NCBI RefSeq assembly: GCF_003058055.1 | Contig: NZ_QBTZ01000001.1 | Coordinates: 4,172,001 to 4,236,000 of the forward strand | Direction: 5' to 3' | Length of the DNA: 64,000 nt | From: Acidovorax sp. 107 | GTDB taxonomy: Bacteria; Pseudomonadota; Gammaproteobacteria; Burkholderiales; Burkholderiaceae_C | In this document: positions 36,938-46,477 of the stretch, one piece after another | Position numbering within the stretch: position 1 is the stretch's first letter | Layout of the letters: each line of letters opens with the position of its first letter | Position numbers and translations under genes: made by a program | Notes under the pieces: model-generated | What the model was told of the DNA's origin: nothing | Databases searched by the model: none | What the model saw: the letters and a program-made list of their open reading frames with translations, nothing else

Positions 36938-37385
36938 AAATATCGCCCCTGATGGCACGCCAGCCAGCACCGAACGCAAACACACCGAAGTGGCCGTGGG
37001 CATCCTGCTGCGCGCTGACGGCGCGATGCTGTTGTCCACCCGCCCGCCGGGCAAGCCCTACGCCGGGTACTGGGAGTTTCCGGGCGGCAAGCTCGAAGCG
37101 GGTGAGACGGTGGAGCAGGCCCTGCGCCGCGAACTGATCGAGGAGCTGGGCGTGACCATCGGCCCGGCCAGCATCTGGAAAGTGACCGAACACGATTATC
37201 CCCACGCGCTGGTTCGCCTGCACTGGTGCAAGGTCTGGGCATGGACCGGTGAGTTCGAGATGCGTGAAGGTCAGGCCATGGCCTGGCAGCAAATGCCGAT
37301 CACGGTGTCTCCCGTGCTGCCGGGTGCCTATCCGGTGCTGCAATGGCTGGCCGAGGAACGGGGTTTGCAGTCTGCGGTGGAGTGA
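36927..37385 (+). CDS. mutT: MutT-like Nudix hydrolase
   Basis: A 152-residue Nudix hydrolase of the kind that removes oxidised 8-oxo-dGTP. The Nudix box is complete: GGKLEAGETVEQALRRELIEELGV, preceded by RPPGKPYAGYWEFPGGK, which is the MutT-specific pattern. VTEHDYPHALVRLHWCKV is also MutT-like. ATG 36927 (MVAENIAPDGTP) overlaps the DUF815 stop by 11 bases; ATG 36915 is a possible earlier start. Other Nudix substrates cannot be excluded. Confidence 0.85.
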   Translation: MVAENIAPDGTPASTERKHTEVAVGILLRADGAMLLSTRPPGKPYAGYWEFPGGKLEAGETVEQALRRELIEELGVTIGPASIWKVTEHDYPHALVRLHWCKVWAWTGEFEMREGQAMAWQQMPITVSPVLPGAYPVLQWLAEERGLQSAVE

Positions 37386-37409
37386 GATTCCCGTCTGTGT
37401 GGGACTGAT

Positions 37410-37467
37410 TTGCTATTGAATTAGTAGCTTCTCAGGCATGTGCTACTAGCGCTACCGCTGGTTTTGG
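37410..37467 (+). repeat. Dispersed intergenic hairpin repeat, copy 7
   Basis: TTGCTATTGAATTAGTAGCT, then TCTCAGGCATGTGCTACTAGCGC and TACCGCTGGTTTTGG. The sequence is quite diverged from copy 3 but the layout is the same. It lies between convergent mutT and yacG. Confidence 0.7.
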
Positions 37468-37502
37468 ATGAAATGGCTCCTGAATGGAGCCTGTGACCTC
37501 TG

Positions 37503-37721
37503 TCAATGCTGCTGGCGCGGGTCGCCATGGGGGGCGTCGTCTGGCGGTGCTTCGGTAGGCATGCGAAAGCTTTCGCTGGCCCATGCACCCAGGTCGATCT
37601 GCTTGCAGCGCTCACTGCAGAAAGGGCGGTACTCATTCGCGGGGCTGTACACGCTATCGCCGCCGCAGCTGGGGCAGGTGACGATGCGCGCCTGCGAGGA
37701 GGGGGTTGGGGAGTGGGGCAT
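37503..37721 (-). CDS. yacG: DNA gyrase inhibitor YacG
   Basis: A 72-residue zinc-binding protein. The zinc site is two Cys pairs: [12 protein letters not shown] and [17 protein letters not shown], the latter being the signature of YacG. In E. coli it binds gyrase and blocks DNA binding. The C-terminal tail is acidic and disordered. It clusters with zapD and coaE on the minus strand, as in E. coli, which supports the call. Confidence 0.9.
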   Translation of the reverse strand: MPHSPTPSSQARIVTCPSCGGDSVYSPANEYRPFCSERCKQIDLGAWASESFRMPTEAPPDDAPHGDPRQQH

Positions 37722-37816
37722 CCTGGGGTGAACCTCTTGCTCAAATCGGCCGGCCTGATCTTCTGCGGGCCTCGGCGCTATGCAGTCTCTGGGCTAGGGC
37801 TAGGGCTTGCTAAGGC

Positions 37817-38572
37817 CTATGCGCACAGGGTCAGTTCAAACGCTGCGTCTTCGTTGCAGGCGTGCAAACGCCCATCAGCTTCCAACCGCATGAGCCGCAC
37901 CGAGACTATCAGACGGTTGCCACTGATTTCCGGGATCAGGTTCAGCGCCGGGTCGATGCGAAGCCGCAGCAGCTGGAAGGTACGGCCTTGGGGAAGGTTT
38001 TGCTGAAATTGCCCTCGTTCGGCAGCCACCTTTTGGGGAACGCCTGAATCGCGCAGCAGCTTGAGCAATACATAGATCGACTCGGCAAGGGGAGCCAGAG
38101 TAGAAGCCCATTCTTCCAGCGCCTGCTGACGCACTGCGGGAGTATGGTGCTGCCACGCGTAGTAGGCGGGCAGATCAAAGCCACAGGTCCCACCCGGAAT
38201 ACCGATACGGCTGCGAATGCTCATCAGCCAGTCGTTCTCGGTGAGCGCGTGGCCCGACTTGCCGCTTTGGGTGTTGAGTGCCACGAAGCAGCGATCCAAC
38301 TGGCTGATGACCGCGTCGAGCGCTGCTTCAGAGATGGAGGGGTTGCCCCGGTATGCGTCGAGCTGGTGCTTGTGCCTTTCGATGTCCTTGAGCACATCCG
38401 ACTTCAGATCGGCCCGGGCGGCCACGTCCATGATCTCGAAAATCGTGACCAGGGCGAAATGGTGATCCAGCGCGTGGGGCCGGGGGATCAATTCCCCCAA
38501 GCGGCGGAACAGCTGCTCCAGCCGCAGGTAGGTTCTGAGACGCTCGTTAAAGGGGTATTCGTAAAGGATCAC
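37817..38572 (-). CDS. zapD: Cell division protein ZapD
   Basis: FtsZ-associated factor (251 aa) that bundles protofilaments at midcell. The N-terminus ILYEYPFNERLRTYLRLEQLFRRL matches ZapD/YacF exactly at the usual start of the protein. The GRTFQLLRLRIDPALNLIPEISGNRLIVSVRLM segment forms the C-terminal beta domain. The best start is GTG (complement of 38570-38572), giving MILYEYPF; the open frame extends 54 codons further upstream but without family similarity and nearly reaching coaE. Confidence 0.92.
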   Translation of the reverse strand: MILYEYPFNERLRTYLRLEQLFRRLGELIPRPHALDHHFALVTIFEIMDVAARADLKSDVLKDIERHKHQLDAYRGNPSISEAALDAVISQLDRCFVALNTQSGKSGHALTENDWLMSIRSRIGIPGGTCGFDLPAYYAWQHHTPAVRQQALEEWASTLAPLAESIYVLLKLLRDSGVPQKVAAERGQFQQNLPQGRTFQLLRLRIDPALNLIPEISGNRLIVSVRLMRLEADGRLHACNEDAAFELTLCA

Positions 38573-38657
38573 GCTGGCGGGTTCCTGGAGGCTCAGGCAG
38601 TATTCTGACGCCGGTGGCGCACGGCATGGGGTGAAAGCACAAACGGTTTCGTACGCA

Positions 38658-39278
38658 TCATAGCCCGAACAGTGTGGCCACTTGCCGTACCTCGGCCTGC
38701 AACTGCTCCAGTGTGCAGTGTGCTTCGTTGGCAATCACCACATCGGCCACCGCCCTGCGCGCTGAGCGCGTGGCTTGTGAGGCAATGATTCCCTGTACGG
38801 CTTCAGCGGACAGACCGCTGCGCTGCATAACCCGCGTGATCTGGGTCTGTTCTGTGCAGTCCACCACAATCACGGCGTCAAGCTGGCGAGCCCAGCGCCC
38901 GGACTCGGCGAGCAGAGGAATGTCGTGCACGATCAGTCGGGCGCCAGCCTGCAAGGCCTGCTGAATCCGTTGCTGGCTGTGCAAGGCTACCAGGGGGTGC
39001 ACGATGGCCTCCAGCTGGCTGCGGGCCTCGGGTTGGCTGAAGGCCAATTGCCGCATGCGCGCGCGGTCCAGGGCACCCGATGCATCGACATAGGCATCAC
39101 CAAAGGTACTTTGGATGGCTGGCACGGCCGCGCCCCCAGATCCGGTCATTTCCCGGGAAATCTGGTCAGCGTCGATCAGGGCTGCGCCGAGGAACGCCAG
39201 CATCTGACCTACCGTGCTCTTGCCGCTGCCAATGCCCCCGGTCAGGCCTAGGCGCAAGGGCTGTCGGTCAGTTGTCAT
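38658..39278 (-). CDS. coaE: Dephospho-CoA kinase
   Basis: Last enzyme of coenzyme A synthesis (206 aa), phosphorylating the 3' hydroxyl of dephospho-CoA. The P-loop is LGLTGGIGSGKSTVGQML, followed by LIDADQISREMTG and IVHPLVALHSQQR; the lid region is VMQRSGLSAEAVQGIIASQATRSARRAVADVVIAN. It follows pilD in the minus-strand cluster pilB-pilC-pilD-coaE, spaced by 9 bases. Confidence 0.95.
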   Translation of the reverse strand: MTTDRQPLRLGLTGGIGSGKSTVGQMLAFLGAALIDADQISREMTGSGGAAVPAIQSTFGDAYVDASGALDRARMRQLAFSQPEARSQLEAIVHPLVALHSQQRIQQALQAGARLIVHDIPLLAESGRWARQLDAVIVVDCTEQTQITRVMQRSGLSAEAVQGIIASQATRSARRAVADVVIANEAHCTLEQLQAEVRQVATLFGL

Positions 39279-39287
39279 GAGCGCACG

Positions 39288-40160
39288 TCAGAGTCCCAGG
39301 AGCCCGAGCACCGTGCCCAGAATGGCATTGGGGCCAAACACCATCGCAGTGAACCCGGCACCTACCAGGAAGGGTCCGAACGGGATGTAGCCACCTTCGC
39401 GCAAGCTGCTGAAAATCTTCATGGCGATCCCGATGATGGCGCCAATCACGGAAGACATCAAAATGATGGGCACCAGCGCTTGCCAGCCAAACCATGCGCC
39501 TAACGCGGCAAACAGCTTGAAGTCACCGTACCCCATGCCTTCCTTGCCAGTCGCCAGCTTGAACCCCCAGTACACCAACCAGAGCGAAAGGTACCCAGCC
39601 GCGGCGCCCATGACAGAGGCATACAACGGCACGTTAGTCCACTGCATGGCCGATGCCAGCAACCCTGCCCACAGCAGAGGCAAGGTGATGTCATCGGGTA
39701 AAAGCGTGGTGTCCCAGTCGATGAATGCAAGGGCCACCAGCGCTGCCGAAAAGCCGCACCATGCCAACCCCGCAGGGGTTAAGCCCCAGCGATGGAGGCA
39801 GAAAAAAAACAGTGCACCCGTTGCCAGCTCGACCAACGGGTAACGGGGGCTGATGCGTGTTTTGCAGGACGAACAACGCCCACGCAAAAACAGGTAACTC
39901 AAAACCGGGATGTTCTCATGCCACCGCACCAGGTGCCCGCAAGCAGGGCAGCGGGACCGAGGCGTCATGAGATTGAAAGTCAGCTGCGTGTCCTCGGGCG
40001 GCTCTTTGCCTTGGTTGGATGCCTCGACTTGCGCCAACTCTGCAGCCCACTGCCTTTCCATCATTTTGGGAAGGCGGTAGATCACCACATTCAGAAAACT
40101 GCCGACAAGCAACCCAATCACGCCGCCGATAGCGGCATCCAACCATGCTTCCAGCACCAT
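39288..40160 (-). CDS. pilD: Type IV prepilin peptidase / N-methyltransferase
   Basis: Inner-membrane aspartic protease (290 aa) that cleaves the prepilin leader and methylates the new N-terminus. The cytoplasmic zinc domain has two CxxC pairs (CPACGHLVRWHENIPVLSYLFLRGRCSSCK). The catalytic Asp residues are in FIDWDTTLLPDDITLP and GMGYGDFKLFAALGAW (GxGD). About eight hydrophobic segments follow. The start shares a base with the pilC stop, showing tight coupling. Confidence 0.95.
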   Translation of the reverse strand: MVLEAWLDAAIGGVIGLLVGSFLNVVIYRLPKMMERQWAAELAQVEASNQGKEPPEDTQLTFNLMTPRSRCPACGHLVRWHENIPVLSYLFLRGRCSSCKTRISPRYPLVELATGALFFFCLHRWGLTPAGLAWCGFSAALVALAFIDWDTTLLPDDITLPLLWAGLLASAMQWTNVPLYASVMGAAAGYLSLWLVYWGFKLATGKEGMGYGDFKLFAALGAWFGWQALVPIILMSSVIGAIIGIAMKIFSSLREGGYIPFGPFLVGAGFTAMVFGPNAILGTVLGLLGL

Positions 40161-41380
40161 TACACAACCTGACCGAGCTTGAAGATGGGGAGGTACATCG
40201 AGACCACGATACCGCCGATGAGCGTGCCAAGAAACACGATGATGATGGGTTCCATCAGGCTGGATAGGCCTGCGACCATGTCGTCTACTTCAGCCTCATA
40301 GAAGTCCGCGGCCTTGCCGAGCATGTGGTCGATGGAGCCAGACTCTTCGCCAATCGCGCACATCTGGAGCACCATGGAGGGAAAGATATTGGCGTTGCCC
40401 ATAGCAGCCGTCAGGCTGGTGCCTGTAGAGACTTCCTGTTGGATCTTGTCGGTGGCCAGGGAGTACACCGAATTGCCAGCGGCCCCGCCCACCGAGTCGA
40501 GCGCCTCCACGAGAGGCACGCCAGCAGCGAACATCGTGGAAAGCGTTCGGGTCCAGCGAGCGACACATGATTTGTCAATCAACGCGCCAAAAACCGGAAG
40601 CCGCAACAGGAGCCGGTCCATGAACATCTGGACCTTTTCACTGCGGCGCCATGCCTGCATGAAAAAGTAGAAGCCACCGCCAATGACACCAAAAATTAGC
40701 CACCACCATTTGACGAACACCTCGCTGATCGCCATTACCAGCAAAGTTGGAGCTGGCAGGTCGGCACCGAATGAAGTGAAAACCTCCTTGAACGCTGGAA
40801 TCACGAAAATCATGATGACAGTGACCACCACAAAAGCCACGATCACTACGGAAATGGGGTACATCAAGGCTGATTTGATCTTCGATTTGATCGCCTCGGT
40901 TTTTTCCATGTAGGTGGCTAGTCGATCCAGCAAGGCTTCCAAAATACCGGCCGCCTCACCTGCTTCCACCAGGTTGCAGTAGAGACTGTCGAAATACATC
41001 GGGTACTTTCTGAATGCCCCGTTGAGCGATGTCCCGGTCTCGATATCGGCCCGAACATCGTTGAGCAATTTGGTAACGCTGGCATTCGTGTTGCCACGAC
41101 CCACAATGTCGAAAGCCTGCAGCAGAGGCACGCCGGCTTTCATCATGGTTGCCAACTGGCGTGTGAACAACGCAATATCCTTGGGCTTGATTTTCTTGCC
41201 CGAGCGCATGCGGCGCTTCTTGATTTTGGTGGGAAACACTCCCTGGCGACGCAGGGTCGCCTGTACCTGGTTTTCTCCACCCGCACGCACTTCACCCCGG
41301 ACGATCTTGCCGTTGCGGTCCTTGCCCTCCCACTCGAAGACAAAATCCTTAATATCTTTGGTTGATGCTGCGGTCGCCAT
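40160..41380 (-). CDS. pilC: Type IV pilus platform protein PilC
   Basis: Inner-membrane core protein (406 aa) of the pilus machine, with two repeated T2SSF domains. Each domain carries the G-x-P-L-x-x-A motif: LATMMKAGVPLLQAFDIVG and LSTMFAAGVPLVEALDSVG, plus the matching tails EAGEAAGILEALLDRLA and AIGEESGSIDHMLGKAA. The N-terminal region FEWEGKDRNGKIVRGEV is typical of PilC. Order pilB-pilC-pilD is standard. No major pilin gene is in the window. Confidence 0.95.
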   Translation of the reverse strand: MATAASTKDIKDFVFEWEGKDRNGKIVRGEVRAGGENQVQATLRRQGVFPTKIKKRRMRSGKKIKPKDIALFTRQLATMMKAGVPLLQAFDIVGRGNTNASVTKLLNDVRADIETGTSLNGAFRKYPMYFDSLYCNLVEAGEAAGILEALLDRLATYMEKTEAIKSKIKSALMYPISVVIVAFVVVTVIMIFVIPAFKEVFTSFGADLPAPTLLVMAISEVFVKWWWLIFGVIGGGFYFFMQAWRRSEKVQMFMDRLLLRLPVFGALIDKSCVARWTRTLSTMFAAGVPLVEALDSVGGAAGNSVYSLATDKIQQEVSTGTSLTAAMGNANIFPSMVLQMCAIGEESGSIDHMLGKAADFYEAEVDDMVAGLSSLMEPIIIVFLGTLIGGIVVSMYLPIFKLGQVV

Positions 41381-41400
41381 GGTGCCCTCGTCCGTGGATG

Positions 41401-43140
41401 CTATTCGTTGGTAACGGCCAGCACTTCCTCAAGGGAAGTGAGGCCCAATTTGGCTTTGTAGAGTCCGGATTCGCGCAGCGAACGAACACCCTCGGCGCGC
41501 GCCTGCTCTGCAATCTCCAGCGCGCTCCCATCGCGCAGGATGATGCGCTGGATTTCCTCGGAAATGGCCATCACCTGATAGATACCAAGCCGACCTTTGT
41601 AGCCGTTGTTGCAGGCCGAGCACCCTACGGGCCGGTAAGTCACCCAAGAGCCGTCAATTTCGTGCTCCTCGTATCCCGCGTCCACCAAGGCCTCATGGGG
41701 AATATCGGCCGGCACCTTGCACACGGGGCACAGCCGACGTGCCAATCGCTGCGCCGTGATCAAGATCACACTGGATGCGATATTGAACGGCGCGATCCCC
41801 ATATTGCGCATCCGCGTGAGGGTGGTCGGAGCATCGTTGGTATGCAGAGTCGACAGCACCAAGTGACCTGTCTGTGCCGCTTTGATGGAAATGTCCGCAG
41901 TCTCCAGATCCCGGATTTCACCCACCATGATGATGTCCGGATCCTGCCGCAGAAACGACTTCAGTGCCACTGCAAAGGTCAAACCAGCTTTTTCATTGAC
42001 GTTCACCTGATTGACGCCGGGCAAGTTGATTTCAGACGGGTCTTCGGCCGTAGCAATATTGACCCCAGGCTTGTTCAGCAGATTCAAGCAGGTATACAAA
42101 GATACCGTCTTGCCGGAGCCCGTGGGGCCCGTCACCAGAATCATTCCGTAGGGACGGCCAATTGCCTGGAGCAATCGCTCCTTCTCCACAGGCTCGTAGC
42201 CGAGCGCGTCGATTCCAAGCTTGGCGCTGCTCGGATCGAGAATACGAATCACGATTTTCTCGCCGAACAGCGTGGGCAGGGTGCTCACCCGAAAATCGAT
42301 GACGCGCTCAGGCCCGACTTTCAATTTCATCCGACCGTCTTGAGGCACGCGCTTTTCCGAAATATCTAGGCGTGAAATCACCTTGATGCGTGAAGCAAGC
42401 TTGTCCTTGATGGCGATCGGCGGGGAGGCAATTTCGCGAAGCTCTCCGTCAATCCGGAACCGAACACGATATTGGTGTTCGTAGGGCTCAAAATGCAAAT
42501 CCGATGCGCGCATGTTGAATGCATCGAGCAGCATTTTGTGCAAAAACTTGACGATGGGAGCATCTTCAACTTCCGTCGTCCCGGTATCTGCCTCTTCAGG
42601 CGCATCCTCGATGGCTACGTCATCAAAGGCGAAGTCTCCCCCCCCGCTCACCAGCGTTTCCATGGATTCGCTGGCTGACTTGGTAGTGGCTTCTACCAAA
42701 CGGCTGAGTTTGTCATATTCCGCAATAATCCAATCCACCCCCATTTGGGTTGTGAATTTGATTTTCTCAGCAGCTTCCTGGTCGGTAGGATCGGCCGTTG
42801 CCACAATCAGCCGGTTGTTGCGTTTGCTCAGGACCACCACGCGATACGCCTGGCATATCTTGTTGTCGAGCAGCTCCTTGGGCAGGCGCAAAGGGTCGAT
42901 GGCGTCCAGGTCGAGCAGGGGCGCCCCAAAAACCGCTGACACTGTGTGCGCCAAATCGGCCGCAGAAACAGCCCCCGAACCTGTCAATTCGGCAATGAAA
43001 CTGGTCCGGCTGATTTGTGATTTTTTGTAAATGTCTTCGGCTGACTTCTGCGTGAGCTTGCCAGCGGACATCAGGGCACGGCCAAGCCCGGGCAGGGCAA
43101 CTGCAGAGGCTTCTTTGAGGGCAGTATCAACAGCGGCCAT
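41401..43140 (-). CDS. pilB: Type IV pilus assembly ATPase PilB
   Basis: Hexameric extension ATPase (579 aa) that powers pilus polymerisation. After an N-terminal MshEN-like domain, the core has Walker A GPTGSGKTVSLYTCLNLLN, the Asp box TAEDPSEINLPGVNQV, Walker B in QDPDIIMVGEIRDLETADI and the His box SIKAAQTGHLVLSTLHTNDA. A zinc motif follows (CPVCKVPADIP and CSACNNGYKGRLG). The start is the complement of 43138-43140. It is the first gene of the pilBCD-coaE-zapD-yacG strand cluster. Confidence 0.95.
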   Translation of the reverse strand: MAAVDTALKEASAVALPGLGRALMSAGKLTQKSAEDIYKKSQISRTSFIAELTGSGAVSAADLAHTVSAVFGAPLLDLDAIDPLRLPKELLDNKICQAYRVVVLSKRNNRLIVATADPTDQEAAEKIKFTTQMGVDWIIAEYDKLSRLVEATTKSASESMETLVSGGGDFAFDDVAIEDAPEEADTGTTEVEDAPIVKFLHKMLLDAFNMRASDLHFEPYEHQYRVRFRIDGELREIASPPIAIKDKLASRIKVISRLDISEKRVPQDGRMKLKVGPERVIDFRVSTLPTLFGEKIVIRILDPSSAKLGIDALGYEPVEKERLLQAIGRPYGMILVTGPTGSGKTVSLYTCLNLLNKPGVNIATAEDPSEINLPGVNQVNVNEKAGLTFAVALKSFLRQDPDIIMVGEIRDLETADISIKAAQTGHLVLSTLHTNDAPTTLTRMRNMGIAPFNIASSVILITAQRLARRLCPVCKVPADIPHEALVDAGYEEHEIDGSWVTYRPVGCSACNNGYKGRLGIYQVMAISEEIQRIILRDGSALEIAEQARAEGVRSLRESGLYKAKLGLTSLEEVLAVTNE

Positions 43141-43279
43141 GTAACCGAGAATGTGTTAGGTGTGGAAAAGAAACCATCCTATCATCCCCGATCAACCATG
43201 GACTGTACAGCGGCGCATATTGGCAACGGCGCTACAAAACGGATTGCATGAAGGGGCAACCACCCGGTGATGTGATACA

Positions 43280-43356
43280 TGGTCGGGGTGAGAGGATTCG
43301 AACCTCCGGCCTCTACGTCCCGAACGTAGCGCTCTACCAGGCTAAGCTACACCCCG
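43280..43356 (-). tRNA. tRNA-Pro (anticodon CGG)
   Basis: A 77-base cloverleaf on the minus strand: acceptor CGGGGTG/CACCCCG, D-arm TAGCTTAGCCTGGTAGAGC, anticodon stem CTACG/CGTAG around loop TTCGGGA (anticodon CGG), T-arm with GGTTCGAATCC, and encoded CCA. It lies between pilB and the polyprenyl synthase gene. Confidence 0.96.
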
Positions 43357-43396
43357 CAGCTTGCAATAGTAATCAAGTATGAATCTAATGCGATTG

Positions 43397-44392
43397 TCAA
43401 TTCCGCCGCGCTAACAACTGTGCGGCTAATTCTAGCAAACCCTCAGAGTACGCATTTGCAGGCAATAGTTCTGCAGCAGCCATGGCGCGGCGGGCTTCAG
43501 CAAAAGCTGCGGCGCGGGTAATGTCCAAGGCGCCGGTCGCGCGGACGATATTGACAATTTCTGTGAGCTGCTCGGTCGAACCCTGCTCGATGGCTTGGCG
43601 AACGATGTGCGCTTGACTGGGACTTCCTCGCTCCATGGCGGCGATCAGAGGGAGTGTGGATTTGCCTTCGCGCAAATCATCCCCGAGGTTTTTGCCCATC
43701 TCGGCAGCGTCGCCGTCGTAATCCAGCACATCGTCAATGATCTGGAAGGCGGTGCCCAGGGCCTGTCCATAAGTCGCGCATGCCTCTTCCACTTCGGTTG
43801 GACTGCCCGCCAGGACGGCTCCCAACCGAGCGCTGGCTTCAAACAGTTTGGCCGTCTTGGAGCGGATAACGCGCAAGTAGCCTGCCTCGTCCAGCGATGC
43901 GTCGTGCATGTTCATGAGCTGGAGCACTTCACCTTCCGCGATCACATTCGTGGCCTCGGAGAGGATTTCCATGATGCGCATGCTTCCGGCCTCCACCATC
44001 ATCTGGAATGACCGCGTGTGAAGGAAATCCCCCACCAAGACGCTGGCGGGGTTGCCAAAGGTTTCATTGGCCGTGGGGCGTCCGCGACGCAAGGTGGATG
44101 CGTCCACTACGTCATCATGCAGCAGTGTCGCGGTGTGGATGAGCTCAACCACCGCGGCCAAGCTGTGTCGGTGCGTGCCGCGGTAACCCAGAGCCCCACA
44201 CACCATCAGCAGCAACGCAGGGCGCAGGCGTTTGCCTCCGGCTGCAATGATGTATTGCGAGATTTGGGCCACCAGGGGAACGCTGGATGTCAGGCGCTGA
44301 CCGATGACCTTGTCAACCTCGTGCATGTCTTGTGCGACGAGCGCGAGGGGGGAAGCTGCGGGGGCGGTATGGTCAGTCAAGATGGTGGTCAC
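43397..44392 (-). CDS. ispB: Polyprenyl diphosphate synthase (octaprenyl type)
   Basis: All-alpha enzyme (331 aa) that builds the long isoprenoid tail of ubiquinone. The two Asp-rich motifs are complete: ELIHTATLLHDDVVDASTLRRGRPT and AFQIIDDVLDYDGDAAEMGKNLGDDL. Its place next to rplU is the same as ispB in E. coli. GTG (complement of 44390-44392, MTTILTDHTAPA) is the most likely start; the frame continues 35 codons further upstream towards the rplU promoter region with no family match. Chain length is not readable with certainty. Confidence 0.9.
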   Translation of the reverse strand: MTTILTDHTAPAASPLALVAQDMHEVDKVIGQRLTSSVPLVAQISQYIIAAGGKRLRPALLLMVCGALGYRGTHRHSLAAVVELIHTATLLHDDVVDASTLRRGRPTANETFGNPASVLVGDFLHTRSFQMMVEAGSMRIMEILSEATNVIAEGEVLQLMNMHDASLDEAGYLRVIRSKTAKLFEASARLGAVLAGSPTEVEEACATYGQALGTAFQIIDDVLDYDGDAAEMGKNLGDDLREGKSTLPLIAAMERGSPSQAHIVRQAIEQGSTEQLTEIVNIVRATGALDITRAAAFAEARRAMAAAELLPANAYSEGLLELAAQLLARRN

Positions 44393-44506
44393 AGAAAGTG
44401 CACGAATTATAGGAAGGCTGACCGCAGGACCGATGAGGACGGTGGCGTGCTGGTTACGTCGGATCGACGGATGATGGAGGGGCTGGCGGAGCAGCAAAAG
44501 ATGCGC

Positions 44507-44512
44507 TATACT
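44507..44512 (+). promoter_or_regulatory. Possible -10 box for rplU-rpmA (TATACT)
   Basis: TATACT lies 49 bases before the rplU start codon in the ispB-rplU divergent gap. No good -35 was seen. The AGAGGTCAAC before ATG 44562 serves as ribosome site. Confidence 0.4.
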
Positions 44513-44561
44513 CGCGGGCTCTGCGGAAATTCGTCTGCAGAACTCATATCAAGAGGTCAAC

Positions 44562-44873
44562 ATGTACGCGGTCATAAAAACCGGCGGCAAGCAGTATCGC
44601 GTTGCTTCCGGCGAAAAAATTAAAGTAGAACAGATTGCTGCGGACGTAGGCCAGGAAATTGTGATCGACCAAGTTCTGGCTGTCGGCAACGGCGCTGAAC
44701 TGAAGGTTGGTACGCCCCTGGTGTCCGGCGCAACCGTGAAAGCCACTGTCGTGGCCCACGGCAAGCACGACAAAGTGCACATCTTCAAGATGCGCCGTCG
44801 CAAGCACTATCAAAAACGCCAAGGCCATCGCCAGCAGTTCACTGAACTGCAAATCGGTGCGATTGCTGCTTAA
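44562..44873 (+). CDS. rplU: 50S ribosomal protein L21
   Basis: Large-subunit ribosomal protein (103 aa) that binds 23S r[28 protein letters not shown] is the exact family start. The RNA-binding region [26 protein letters not shown], basic and with the conserved [13 protein letters not shown] pattern, closes the protein. rpmA follows after 15 bases; obgE comes third, the standard arrangement. Confidence 0.97.
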   Translation: MYAVIKTGGKQYRVASGEKIKVEQIAADVGQEIVIDQVLAVGNGAELKVGTPLVSGATVKATVVAHGKHDKVHIFKMRRRKHYQKRQGHRQQFTELQIGAIAA

Positions 44874-44888
44874 TCGAAGGAGCTAGTC

Positions 44889-45146
44889 ATGGCACAGAAA
44901 AAAGGCGGCGGCTCTACGCGAAACGGGCGTGATTCCAAGCCAAAGATGCTGGGTGTCAAGGCCTTCGGTGGTGAACTGATCAGCGCTGGCTCGATCATCG
45001 TGCGTCAACGTGGTACACGTTTTCATCCCGGCACCAATGTCGGCGTGGGCAAGGACCACACCTTGTTCGCCTTGGTGGACGGCCACGTGTCGTTCGGCAC
45101 CAAGGGCGCATTGTCCAAGTCCACGGTCAATGTGACTCCCGCCTGA
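44889..45146 (+). CDS. rpmA: 50S ribosomal protein L27
   Basis: Peptidyl-transferase-proximal ribosomal protein (85 aa). [28 protein letters not shown] and [24 protein letters not shown] match the family. No extra N-terminal residues needing processing are seen, so the GG at its start should reach the catalytic centre. AGGAG lies just ahead of the ATG. A terminator follows the gene. Confidence 0.97.
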   Translation: MAQKKGGGSTRNGRDSKPKMLGVKAFGGELISAGSIIVRQRGTRFHPGTNVGVGKDHTLFALVDGHVSFGTKGALSKSTVNVTPA

Positions 45147-45170
45147 GGATCTCTCCTCTGGCAACCATCG

Positions 45171-45200
45171 AAGCCCCGCTTTGCCGGGGCTTTGTTGTTT
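45171..45200 (+). terminator. Rho-independent terminator after rpmA
   Basis: AAGCCCCG (45171-45178) pairs with CGGGGCTT (45185-45192), a 6-base loop, followed by TTGTTGTTT. It sits 24 bases after the rpmA stop, ahead of obgE. Confidence 0.8.
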
Positions 45201-45303
45201 GGTCTGTACGCGTCGCTGATGCGCTGCGGGTCTTTGGCGCTTGGAATGCGTTCTGCTATTCCGCCACAATCGATCACCAGCCACGGTACGGCCCCTTTTG
45301 TAA

Positions 45304-46386
<1,083 letters not shown>

Positions 46387-46410
46387 CGCGCCAGTGGTCG
46401 GAGTTCAAGA

Positions 46411-46470
46411 ATTGCTATTTTTTTGGTAGCTACTCGGGCATAAAGCAGTAGCGCTACCGGCATCAAAGAT
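46411..46470 (+). repeat. Dispersed intergenic hairpin repeat, copy 8
   Basis: ATTGCTATTTTTTTGGTAGC, then TACTCGGGCATAAAGCAGTAGCGCTACCGG. GGTAGC pairs with GCTACC. It lies in the obgE-proB gap, 8 bases before the proB start codon. Confidence 0.75.
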
Positions 46471-46477
46471 ATCAAAA

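Noticed and set aside
43200..43250. A sequence with GCGCATATTGG...GGCGCTAC between pilB and tRNA-Pro, slightly like the dispersed repeat
   Set aside because: It lacks the TAGCTGCT core, so resemblance is too weak to count as a copy.
44393..44497. A 35-residue N-terminal extension of the polyprenyl synthase
   Set aside because: It lies in the gap where the rplU promoter is expected and has no match to the family; GTG at 44392 fits better.
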